Source: DLKC01 sp002478885
GTDB taxonomy: Bacteria > Bacteroidota > Bacteroidia > Chitinophagales > Chitinophagaceae
DNA length: 64,000 nt
Direction of reading: 5' to 3'
NCBI GenBank assembly: GCA_046329585.1
Contig: JAXLUI010000002.1
Span: 1 to 64,000, forward strand
The translations under genes and the position numbers were made by a program. Positions 16,186 through 23,415 of this stretch are shown here, one piece after another. The notes under the pieces are model-generated. The model was not told the origin of the DNA. It made no database searches and saw only the letters and a program-made list of their open reading frames with translations. How positions within the stretch are numbered: the first letter of the stretch is position 1; each line of letters starts with the position of its first letter.

Positions 16186-16617
16186 TTATGCAGGCAGTTC
16201 AAAACTGCGCAGCTTGTCAGCCACACCTGACTGTTTATTCAGCCATTCCTGGTGGGCGTTAGCGTCGCTCTTGTTGCCCTTCAGGAATACCTGCTTATCG
16301 CTGGTCATCAGGAACAGCTGCTCACCCGGATAAGCCTTCCGGTAACTCTCCATTAACTCACTCACGTAAACTTCATCAGCATCAGGGGCAGGTGCATCAG
16401 CGCCATCATCAGAGCCAGGTGCATCTGTGCCAGCATCAGGAGCCGGTGCATCAGCGCCTACTTCGGGAGCAGGCGCATCCGCAACATTATCGGGTGCGGG
16501 TGCATCAACACCCGCAACATCAGGGAGAGGCGCAGCAGCGGTTGAAGCTGCTGGCTCTCCCTGTACATCAGCCTTTGCAGGCTTCGCTTTCTGGTGGTTT
16601 TTATTTTTTGCGGCCAT
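16186..16617 (-). CDS. Protein with DAPAPD nonapeptide repeats
   Basis: This 143-residue protein starts with a short Lys-rich tail. It then has five 9-residue repeats of the form xDAPAPDxx (about residues 37-82), an extended acidic Pro/Ala linker. The C-terminal 60 residues are folded-looking (YVSELMESYRKAYPGEQLFLMTSDKQVF). It overlaps the tiny membrane gene upstream and precedes the sheath. Such linkers connect head decorations, necks or connectors, but the role is unknown. Confidence 0.55.
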   Translation of the reverse strand: MAAKNKNHQKAKPAKADVQGEPAASTAAAPLPDVAGVDAPAPDNVADAPAPEVGADAPAPDAGTDAPGSDDGADAPAPDADEVYVSELMESYRKAYPGEQLFLMTSDKQVFLKGNKSDANAHQEWLNKQSGVADKLRSFELPA

Positions 16618-16693
16618 TTGTATAGGCTTTTTTTATGATTAAGAGTAAAAGCGAGAACAACACCACTCCGTATGCAATTACGCCCCAGTTCAT
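16601..16693 (-). CDS. Tiny single-span membrane peptide (30 aa)
   Basis: An ATG at 16693 overlaps the stop of the 70-residue membrane protein (TGATG arrangement). It opens a 30-codon frame reading MNWGVIAYGVVLFSLLLLII then KKAYTNGRKK. It ends inside the start of the DAPAPD-repeat gene. One hydrophobic span followed by a basic tail, plus overlaps on both sides, support it as translated. It could be part of a holin/lysis set with the two preceding membrane proteins. Confidence 0.6.
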   Translation of the reverse strand: MNWGVIAYGVVLFSLLLLIIKKAYTNGRKK

Positions 16694-16905
16694 CAGTTCG
16701 GCTTTTGTTTCGATGTCGTGTATAACCAGCCAACAATCGCCGTAACGGTGCTGCCGACTACATAACCAATCATGGCATTAAACAGGTCTTTGTTTCCATC
16801 GGGCACAGTCTTGAACAACAGGGCAAACACAAGCCCGAAACTTGCAATAATTGCGATCACCGCAACAACTGCCTGTACGCTCATTCTATTTATCTTCTCC
16901 CACAT
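16693..16905 (-). CDS. Small membrane protein, holin candidate (70 aa)
   Basis: This protein has two hydrophobic segments, VQAVVAVIAIIASFGLVFALL and MIGYVVGSTVTAIVGWLY, separated by a short polar loop (KTVPDGNKD), and a charged C-terminus (TSKQKPN). Size and topology suit a class II holin. It overlaps the preceding membrane gene by 20 bp and the next by 3. Position between capsid and sheath is unusual for a holin, so the call rests on topology. Confidence 0.55.
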   Translation of the reverse strand: MWEKINRMSVQAVVAVIAIIASFGLVFALLFKTVPDGNKDLFNAMIGYVVGSTVTAIVGWLYTTSKQKPN

Positions 16906-17083
16906 CTTGTTTGCTTTTGGCCTGTTTAAATTTGATCACGTAATGGATAATCGCGAGCACGCTACAGATTGTCGAAAGGATAAAGCTGACTGTTCCTTTG
17001 TCCAGGGCATACATTGCGTTGAGCAACCAGGAGCCGAGGACTAATCCGTTGCCGTAGTTTCCGTGTTCCATTCTTGCGGTCAT
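16886..17083 (-). CDS. Small membrane protein (65 aa)
   Basis: The ATG at 17083 (MTARMEHGNYG) is preferred to a TTG further upstream. Two probable spans follow: VLGSWLLNAMYALDKGTVSF and LSTICSVLAIIHYVIKF. The end is highly charged (KQAKSKQDVGEDK). It is the first of three overlapping small membrane genes downstream of the capsid gene, together a plausible lysis cassette. No endolysin is adjacent. Confidence 0.5.
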   Translation of the reverse strand: MTARMEHGNYGNGLVLGSWLLNAMYALDKGTVSFILSTICSVLAIIHYVIKFKQAKSKQDVGEDK

Positions 17084-17170
17084 TGTTTTAGCTGTTATGG
17101 AAGTATGGGGCAATGGCTGCGCAGCTTACAGGGCTACGCAAGCCCGCCATGTCACATACACCCCATTATT

Positions 17171-18181
17171 TTAGTGTCTTAAGATCGCACCACGATACTT
17201 ATCGCGCAACACACTCACCAGCGCTCTCATCTGGAAGTTGAAAGAGTCACCTTTGATATCCGGGTCTTTCAGCTTGCTGAACAATTCAACCGTTCCTATT
17301 GCCTTCATCACTTCATCGCCCAGGAAGGTGATAGATGCAAGCTTATGCGTGCCGGAGCTGTAAGCAGTACCCTGCGCAGCTTTCGCACCGCTTGAAGTAA
17401 TATAGATCGGAAGTTGTGAGTATGTCCAAACTTTAAAGCTATAGAACACACTGCCTGGCTCGGCCATGATCGCCTTATAAAGAACTTTATCTTCTTTGGC
17501 AATAGCTGCCATGTGTGCAGGGCAAAGAACCAGGTTACGGTTGCTGCCGTCATCATCAAAGCTGTTGTATGCTTTCTGCATGTCGATCACTGCGTCAATA
17601 AGACTATCAGTGTCACCCAACGCAAGAACGGTGTTGTTCTTTGTGCTGTCGTTAACGGTAGGTGCGTATGCATAGGCTGCATCCATACCGATCTTTTTGA
17701 ACAGCGCTTTTTTGTGTTTGTTCGCATAAAGCAAACGCTGATCATAAACAAGCTCAACCGCAATCGCGTTGCGCACGATAGTGCTTTCTGTGTCGTAGTA
17801 ATCAAGCGTAACGCTTAACGGCGTATCTGATGCAACAGTCGCGCTGATCGGGTAAGTGGTGTTATTCTTCAACACCGCAGGGTCTGCACCGGCTTCTGCG
17901 AAGTTGATCACATCATTATTAACGAGTGAACTCATATCGCTGGCAGCATTCAGGAAGCTGTTATCAGGATAGAACGCATCTTTTACAAGAGGTATCCAAA
18001 CTTCCTGCGCAAGGCCAACAGAAAGGCCTCCGTTAAAATAAGCCCTGGCTTCGGCCATCAGCCCGCCAACGGCAAGCACTGCTATTCCGCAGGCCAATAC
18101 ATTAATGCCGGTAAGTGCGGCGAGTAAAACAGCAAACAAGATGTTGGTTGCAACGGCTGTTAAAAATTTTCGTGTTTTCAT
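17171..18181 (-). CDS. Major capsid protein with hydrophobic N-terminus
   Basis: This 336-residue protein has the size and position of an HK97-fold major head protein (after the protease/scaffold). Capsid-like segments include GLAQEVWIPLVKDAFYPDNSF, IAVELVYDQRLLYANKHKKAL and the end RALVSVLRDKYRGAILRH. Residues 7-46 form two hydrophobic stretches (FLTAVATNILFAVLLAAL, VLACGIAVLAVGGLM), unexpected in a soluble capsid subunit. They may be a membrane-linked leader removed by the neighbouring protease. The capsid assignment is good; the leader's role is inference. Confidence 0.75.
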   Translation of the reverse strand: MKTRKFLTAVATNILFAVLLAALTGINVLACGIAVLAVGGLMAEARAYFNGGLSVGLAQEVWIPLVKDAFYPDNSFLNAASDMSSLVNNDVINFAEAGADPAVLKNNTTYPISATVASDTPLSVTLDYYDTESTIVRNAIAVELVYDQRLLYANKHKKALFKKIGMDAAYAYAPTVNDSTKNNTVLALGDTDSLIDAVIDMQKAYNSFDDDGSNRNLVLCPAHMAAIAKEDKVLYKAIMAEPGSVFYSFKVWTYSQLPIYITSSGAKAAQGTAYSSGTHKLASITFLGDEVMKAIGTVELFSKLKDPDIKGDSFNFQMRALVSVLRDKYRGAILRH

Positions 18182-18225
18182 AGATATCGACTTAAGAGGT
18201 CTTTTAAAATAGGATATTGTTTTTT

Positions 18226-18247
18226 ACTCCCCTTCAGGGGACGGGGG
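18226..18247. repeat. CCCCTTCAGGGG palindromic repeat
   Basis: ACTCCCCTTCAGGGGACGGG in the gap between capsid and protease genes matches the arms at 8817-8838 and 8939-8962 and the copy at 23358-23381. It ends next to the protease stop codon. Confidence 0.65.
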
Positions 18248-18248
18248 T

Positions 18249-19232
18249 TTACTTGCCGGTGTATCGCACTCCGGTTCCATAATCCTTCGCAAGTTTCGTA
18301 TATTTTTCAGGGTCTTCTTTGTGAATCCTGGCAAGCTCTACGGGATTATGCTTTTGCAAATAATCGTAACTGTCTTTGCCATCTTCAGCAGCTTCTGTTT
18401 TTTTACCGCCCTGTTTAATCAAAGAAGCAATCGATGTTTCTTTTTTCAGGGTAACAGGCTTTTCAGGCGCATCGGCTGTTGTGGTTGCTTCATCTTCTTC
18501 TGTTGCTTCTTTCGCAGCAACAGGTTTTTTAGATGCAAGAAACTTACTTGCCATTTCAGGGTTGCTCTTTGCGAGTTCAATAAACATCGCTTTATCATCT
18601 TCACTGGCAAGTTCAGTAGCAGCAGCTTCAGCGATCTTTTGCAATGAATCTGCATTGGATGCCTTAAGCATCACCTTGCCAATAGCGGCAAGAATTTCAT
18701 TTTCCGTAGCCGTTTCAGCCAGGCCAAGCTTTAAAGCAATTGCTTTCATGTCAGGAGTTTTAAAATTTGGAATGATGTCGTTCTGATTGTTGGCGGTTAA
18801 CGTAACCAGGCTTTCGTTGTGGCGAAGGGCAAGCGCATTTACATTGCCGGGAAGCGGAGTAATAGATGCTTCAAAAAGATCGCACTCGCTAAGTGTTGGC
18901 CTTGTCTGGCCCTGGGTAAGCATTGCAGCATCTTCTGTCCATGTGATAGGGTCGGCACCAATTGAAGCGCCTTTTATATCACCGTTCTCAATCTTGTTGA
19001 TATACTGCTTTTCGCGGTCATTGTCACCATTGATAATAAGATCGCCAAGCAGCTTGCTGTTCTCAACGCGAAGATTCTCCCAGTGGCCCAAAGGAACTTC
19101 CCATGTTTTGTGATCATAAAAAGCAGGACAATTATTCCTTGCATTATCAAGGCGAATGCCAGCGGTTTTAACCACGAACCCGTAGCTGTTAACTGCCTCG
19201 CTGCTTAGAACAAAAGTCTTTTTAAATGCCAT
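18249..19232 (-). CDS. Prohead protease fused to scaffold
   Basis: The ATG at 19232 gives 327 residues. Upstream codons are rejected because they overlap the late control region. Residues 1-135 match HK97-type prohead proteases: FYDHKTWEVPLG with His41, GASIGADPITW with Ser90, and the closing ECDLFEASITPLPGN. The remaining 190 residues are helical and rich in Ala, Glu and Lys, as in internal scaffolds that are digested during maturation. It is the first gene leftward from the central promoter region and is followed by the capsid gene. Confidence 0.87.
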   Translation of the reverse strand: MAFKKTFVLSSEAVNSYGFVVKTAGIRLDNARNNCPAFYDHKTWEVPLGHWENLRVENSKLLGDLIINGDNDREKQYINKIENGDIKGASIGADPITWTEDAAMLTQGQTRPTLSECDLFEASITPLPGNVNALALRHNESLVTLTANNQNDIIPNFKTPDMKAIALKLGLAETATENEILAAIGKVMLKASNADSLQKIAEAAATELASEDDKAMFIELAKSNPEMASKFLASKKPVAAKEATEEDEATTTADAPEKPVTLKKETSIASLIKQGGKKTEAAEDGKDSYDYLQKHNPVELARIHKEDPEKYTKLAKDYGTGVRYTGK

Positions 19233-19304
19233 TGAAATCGTGTTTCGTTTTCTGCCTTGTGAAGCACAAAAATGTAAACAACGGAGAGCGTTTGCAAACC
19301 TGCA

Positions 19305-19361
19305 TTTCATGATGGTGCATATACGCCCCCATCATGGTACATTTTTGCCCCCATCATGAAA
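19305..19361. promoter_or_regulatory. Divergent late control region with three phased sites
   Basis: Three copies of CATGATGG/CCATCATG are centred near 19310, 19332 and 19354, each 22 bp apart, so they lie on one face of the helix. The last two belong to a 22-bp tandem repeat ending GCCCCC. The outer pair TTTCATGATGG and CCATCATGAAA is a perfect 11-bp inverted repeat. The cluster lies between the leftward protease gene (19232) and rightward terminase gene (19421), so one regulator could switch on both late arms. Confidence 0.7.
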
Positions 19362-19420
19362 GTGACTTTTTTAATCAGCTACGCTGTGCAGTTGTTTTGT
19401 AGTTAAATAATGCTTTAACA

Positions 19421-19882
19421 ATGGGCGCAAAAAAGACAGAAGAATATAACGAAGCGTATGACCTGTATTGCAATACAGAGCTTACGCAAAAAGAGATCGC
19501 TAAAGTTGTCGGCGTGTCTGCGACCCAGTTAAGCAAATGGATAAATCAAAACGATTGGGAACTCGACCGCATAGCCAAACAGGTAACAATTGAAAAGCTG
19601 GTGCGCGACTACTACAAGCAACTGATGGAGATAAACAATGTTGCCAAGAAAGAGAAGCGCCCGTTAAACTCTACGGAAACAGACATGATCATCAAGATCA
19701 CCAACGCCATTACAGCGCTGCGCAGAAAATACAATTTGTCTGCTTATCACTCCGTATTGCGTGAGACATTGGAATGGATGATGAAAGCTGATAACGAGAT
19801 GGCAAAACAGTTCGGGCCTTTGATGTTGGAATTCTTAAAAGGAAAAGCACAGGAGTTGAACAATGATAAAAGCATCGGATAA
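19421..19882 (+). CDS. Terminase small subunit-like DNA-binding protein
   Basis: This 153-residue protein has an N-terminal helix-turn-helix (YDLYCNTELTQKEIAKVVGV then SATQLSKWINQNDWELDR) like phage small terminases and DUF1804 proteins of Mu-like phages. A helical C-terminal region follows, expected to make the oligomer. It overlaps the large terminase gene by 20 bp, which supports the pairing. It is the first rightward late gene. It recognises phage DNA ends for packaging. Confidence 0.75.
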   Translation: MGAKKTEEYNEAYDLYCNTELTQKEIAKVVGVSATQLSKWINQNDWELDRIAKQVTIEKLVRDYYKQLMEINNVAKKEKRPLNSTETDMIIKITNAITALRRKYNLSAYHSVLRETLEWMMKADNEMAKQFGPLMLEFLKGKAQELNNDKSIG

Positions 19883-21383
19883 GAAACTCATTATCGACTT
19901 TGAAGAACTTGTTGATGTTATAAAAAGTTCAACGAGCATCAATCCATTCGAGGGAGCCGGTGACCGCAAAAAAAGAATCAACGGCCTGTTGAATGATTAT
20001 GAAGCTTTCTGTACTTATTACTTTCCTGAATACTGCTTTGCGCCATTCGCCTGGTTTCACAAACAATATCCCGCCTATGTTGCCAACAACCCAAACAATA
20101 TTTATTTGTGGCAGTGGAGCCGCGAATTCGCCAAGAGCACACACGGCAGTTTATTCGTTCCACTATACCTGAAGTTTAAAGATGAACTCACCGGGATGAT
20201 CATCGGCTCGCACGACGAGAACATGGCCGCGCAAAAACTGATGGACATTCAGGCAAACCTGGAAAGCAACCAGCGTATCATTAACGACTTTGGTGAACAA
20301 ATGAGCTGGGGCAATTGGGAAGCGGGACAGTTTAAAACGAAAGATGATGTTCCGTTTTACGGCTTTGGCAAAAAGCAATCGCCAAGAGGTTACAAGTTTA
20401 AGTGGAAGCGCCCGAACTATGGGGCGGTTGACGACTTGAACGATAGCCGTCAATTAAAGAACGATGATATTGCCCTGGAAGATAAGCGCTGGGTGATGGA
20501 AGAACTAAAGCCTGCACTTTGGATAAAGAAATGGTGGCTGATAGTGCTGCAAAATAAGTTTAATGACAACACGGTTACGGCGCTGATTGAAGAAGACGAA
20601 GATGTAAAGAGCAATGTTTGCAGAGTGCATATGGAAGATGAATACGGGCATAGCAACTGGCCGGAGAACTTCACCGATGAAGATTGCAAAACATTGCGGG
20701 AAAGCGAAGGAGCTGCCTACATCCGTGAGCGCATGAACACGCCTTTTGAAGAAGGCACCACATTTAAATCCGAATGGTTTACTTATATAGAACCGCTTGA
20801 ATTAAATAAGTACGATGGCGTGCTGGTTAACTATCTCGACCCTTCTTATACAGCGAAAAAAACAAGCGACTACAAATTTTGGATTCTGCTTGGCAAAACT
20901 GGTGTTTACTACGATGTATTAAAAGCCTGGGGCGAACGTACCGACAGCAAAGACATGTGGGAATATGCCTTTGAAGTGGATGAATGGGTGGGAGAAAAAA
21001 ACACGGTAAAGCATGCGATGGAAGCAAACTTTATACAGGAAGACGTACACAAAAAAGAACTGGAACGAGTGGAAGAAGAACAGGGCAGGCCGTTGCGCAT
21101 TTTCTTTGACTACCGCGACAAGCCCGAAAAGTTTGAACGTATAAGTACGCTGGCAACGCTGTTTAAACGTGGGTTCATCCGCTTTAATAGCCAGGAGAAA
21201 GAAAGCCCTGGCATGAAGCTGTTGCGAAAACAATTACTTGGCTTTGGTGATGGCTCTAAAATAAATGATGATGGGCCAGACGCATTGGAAGGCGGCATTT
21301 GGTATATAGACAAATACGGAAAGCGCTTGCGCAACAAGGCACGAAGCGGCAAGTACAAAAAGAATGACAAGCGGAGAATGTAA
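19863..21383 (+). CDS. Terminase large subunit (Mu gp28 type)
   Basis: This 506-residue packaging motor has a degenerate Walker A (SREFAKSTHGS, about residue 86), a Walker B-like YGAVDDLNDSRQ (about residue 190), and a C-terminal RNase H-like nuclease with acidic NYLDPSYTAKKTSDYKFW (about residue 323) and DDGPDALEGGIWY near 466. It threads DNA into the prohead and cuts the headful. The C-terminus is basic. A copy of the GTGCGACGCAAC repeat follows 9 bp after the stop. Confidence 0.9.
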   Translation: MIKASDKKLIIDFEELVDVIKSSTSINPFEGAGDRKKRINGLLNDYEAFCTYYFPEYCFAPFAWFHKQYPAYVANNPNNIYLWQWSREFAKSTHGSLFVPLYLKFKDELTGMIIGSHDENMAAQKLMDIQANLESNQRIINDFGEQMSWGNWEAGQFKTKDDVPFYGFGKKQSPRGYKFKWKRPNYGAVDDLNDSRQLKNDDIALEDKRWVMEELKPALWIKKWWLIVLQNKFNDNTVTALIEEDEDVKSNVCRVHMEDEYGHSNWPENFTDEDCKTLRESEGAAYIRERMNTPFEEGTTFKSEWFTYIEPLELNKYDGVLVNYLDPSYTAKKTSDYKFWILLGKTGVYYDVLKAWGERTDSKDMWEYAFEVDEWVGEKNTVKHAMEANFIQEDVHKKELERVEEEQGRPLRIFFDYRDKPEKFERISTLATLFKRGFIRFNSQEKESPGMKLLRKQLLGFGDGSKINDDGPDALEGGIWYIDKYGKRLRNKARSGKYKKNDKRRM

Positions 21384-21392
21384 CCGAACGTA

Positions 21393-21409
21393 CAAGAGTG
21401 CGACGCAAC
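21393..21409 (+). repeat. Dispersed CAAGAGTGCGACGCAAC repeat, copy after terminase
   Basis: A perfect 17-mer copy in + orientation, in the 67-bp gap after the terminase stop. It is embedded in ACCG...CCGGTT flanks that are themselves inverted. Confidence 0.75.
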
Positions 21410-21450
21410 GGAAGCCGGTTAAAGAACAGCAGTACACAAACACACCCTAT

Positions 21451-21693
21451 ATGATTTCAATTTTAAGAGCCTGGTTTAAACACTGGCTGCAACAAATGAA
21501 CTTTCGCATTGCAGTTAAACATGCGATAAAACTGAAAAACCACACCGGCCTGAAGCACATGGTAATTCTTTGGCAGGGCAAATATGCAGTGGTTACCAAG
21601 CAGCGCATGAAGGAATTGTATAACCAGGGTTACTTTAAAAAGGGCCTCAACTTTCGCGAAGTGATGGCGCTTGCATTATTCACTACAAATTAA
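21451..21693 (+). CDS. Small basic head-region protein
   Basis: The ATG at 21451 (MISILRAWFKHWLQQMNF) is chosen over upstream codons that run through the repeat. The 80-residue product is basic, with IAVKHAIKLKNHTGLKHMVI and KQRMKELYNQGYFKKGLNFRE segments. It lies between terminase and gp36-like genes in the same direction. I do not recognise it. A connector or packaging accessory is possible. Confidence 0.5.
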   Translation: MISILRAWFKHWLQQMNFRIAVKHAIKLKNHTGLKHMVILWQGKYAVVTKQRMKELYNQGYFKKGLNFREVMALALFTTN

Positions 21694-21699
21694 AAAGCG

Positions 21700-22173
21700 A
21701 TGTACGTAACAAAAGCTGACTATAAAAATCGCATTGCCACAGACCTGCTGAACATTGTTATTACCGAAGGCGAAAATAACGGTGATGATATATTGGCAAC
21801 CGTTAGCCAGATCGCCGAAAATACAATAAGCACTTTCGCCGGTGTGCTGTACGATCTGTCCGGCGAACTGGCAAAGGCAACCACGGAGCGCAACTACTTT
21901 ATTTTATCCTGGGCGTTGAGCATTGCCACCTATGAAATATACCAGCGCATTCCTGACGAAAGCGTTCCTGACAAAGTGATAAAGAACTATAACGACACAA
22001 TGGATGCTCTGGAACGGTGCGCAAATGGAAAGCTTGCCTTGCAGCTTCCGGCTGTTACCGTCAACGACGGTACACCGGAGAACGAAGGAACAGGCGAAAA
22101 CGAAACGGTGAATGAGGACGGGCAGGGCCTTCGCCGCATAGGAAGTGCCGCAAAAAGAAGCCACCGGATATAA
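21700..22173 (+). CDS. Mu gp36-like head-tail connector (DUF1320)
   Basis: This 157-residue protein fits the gp36/DUF1320 family. It begins MYVTKADYKNRIATDLL, has helices with TISTFAGVLYDL and NYFILSWALSIATYEIYQRI, and NYNDTMDALERCANGKLALQ. The last 40 residues are acidic and disordered. The family forms connector rings below the portal. In Mu it follows the capsid gene, whereas here it precedes the portal. Confidence 0.75.
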   Translation: MYVTKADYKNRIATDLLNIVITEGENNGDDILATVSQIAENTISTFAGVLYDLSGELAKATTERNYFILSWALSIATYEIYQRIPDESVPDKVIKNYNDTMDALERCANGKLALQLPAVTVNDGTPENEGTGENETVNEDGQGLRRIGSAAKRSHRI

Positions 22174-22191
22174 GGCGGCGACAAAAACGTT

Positions 22192-22211
22192 CATTTAAAC
22201 GCATTTAAACG
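22192..22211 (+). repeat. Tandem CATTTAAACG decamer
   Basis: Two exact head-to-tail copies of CATTTAAACG lie 16 bp before the portal start codon. They resemble the TTTAAACG words near the phage ends. They may be a protein-binding site. Confidence 0.45.
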
Positions 22212-22227
22212 GTCAAATTTCGATTCT

Positions 22228-23415
22228 ATGAAAATATTCGGGTATTCCATCCAGTTAAGCAAGCGGCAGGTAAATAAGACCGCCACAACAAACGACAACG
22301 GCAAAAGAAAAAAAGCCACCACTGTTATACGTAAACAGGTGAGGCGCGACATAAGCTGGGAGATAAAAGATATTAAGCTGGCTATTGATATGTCGCAGCA
22401 GATCGACTACCCCGACCGCAACCGCCTGTTCATGATCTTTTATTACATCATGCGCGACGGCCATTTGAAAAGCCAGATACAAACAGCACGTATTAAAGTG
22501 GCAAGCGAACCGTGGGTATTGTATAAAAACAGCCAGCCCGATCTTAAAGCAACCGAACTATTTAACAAGACCTGGTTTAATAAACTTATTGAACACATTG
22601 TTGACCAGGAATGGGAAGGTTACCGGCTTATTGAACTAAACGACATTAACCCGCAGGAAGTAACCGTTGGCAGGATCAATAAGATACCCGGCGAATATGT
22701 GAGCATTGACAAACAGTGGATATTACTTGAAGCAACGATCAATGGGCCATATATCGAATACGGCGATTTAATGAACGAACTCGACCTGTTGCAGTTCGGC
22801 ACTACCGACAACCTGGGAAGCCTGCTCGAATGCGCTTATAATATTCTGTGGAAGTATTACGCTCGCAGCGATTGGAGCCGTGCCAGTGAAAAGGTAGGCA
22901 TGCCAATACTCGTACTTGCAGCGGACACCACCGACGACAAGGAACTGGACGACTATGAAAACCGCGCCGCCAACATGGCAAGCGACGGTTACATGATCGT
23001 GCAAAAAGAAGATGTGCCTACTTTATTGGAACGCAAGAGCGACCGCATGCATGACGTTTACCTGGACAATGTGAAGTTGTGTAATGAGGAAGTGAGCAAG
23101 ATCATCAATGGTAACACGGCCACCACCGATCAAAAGGCTTTTGTTGGCAGCAGCCAGGTTCAGGAAAGAACAATGGACGACTTTACCAATGCACGCCTGC
23201 AAATGATCGTGAACAATATGAACGACGTGGTTATCCCTTACCTGAAAGCAAAGGGCTTCCCCATTGATCACACTTTCGATTACCCGCTATTGCGCCGTAA
23301 CAGGGAAAGAAGGATAACAGGCATGCCACTGGCTACAGACCCAAAACCGGCAGATACGCCCCCATCCCCTGAAGGGGGGCCAGCACCGAAGCCACCTAAA
23401 AAGGGAGGCAAATAA
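22228..23415 (+). CDS. Portal protein (Mu gp29 type, DUF935)
   Basis: This 395-residue protein has hallmarks of DUF935 portals: YPDRNRLFMIFYYIMRDGHL near the start, ECAYNILWKYYARSDWSRASEKVGMP in the middle, and NGNTATTDQKAFVGSSQVQE, followed by PIDHTFDYPLLRRNRERRI. It forms the dodecameric ring for DNA entry and the head-tail joint. The final 25 codons (DTPPSPEGGPAPKPPKKGGK) run through a copy of the CCCCTGAAGGGG palindrome at 23358-23381, so the C-terminus may be a repeat-derived extension. It overlaps the next start by one base. Confidence 0.85.
   Translation: MKIFGYSIQLSKRQVNKTATTNDNGKRKKATTVIRKQVRRDISWEIKDIKLAIDMSQQIDYPDRNRLFMIFYYIMRDGHLKSQIQTARIKVASEPWVLYKNSQPDLKATELFNKTWFNKLIEHIVDQEWEGYRLIELNDINPQEVTVGRINKIPGEYVSIDKQWILLEATINGPYIEYGDLMNELDLLQFGTTDNLGSLLECAYNILWKYYARSDWSRASEKVGMPILVLAADTTDDKELDDYENRAANMASDGYMIVQKEDVPTLLERKSDRMHDVYLDNVKLCNEEVSKIINGNTATTDQKAFVGSSQVQERTMDDFTNARLQMIVNNMNDVVIPYLKAKGFPIDHTFDYPLLRRNRERRITGMPLATDPKPADTPPSPEGGPAPKPPKKGGK
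23358..23381. repeat. CCCCTGAAGGGG palindromic repeat inside the portal gene
   Basis: CCCCCATCCCCTGAAGGGGG matches the palindromes at 8817-8962 and 18226-18247, but here it is read through in frame as the Pro/Gly-rich end of the portal. Confidence 0.6.
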
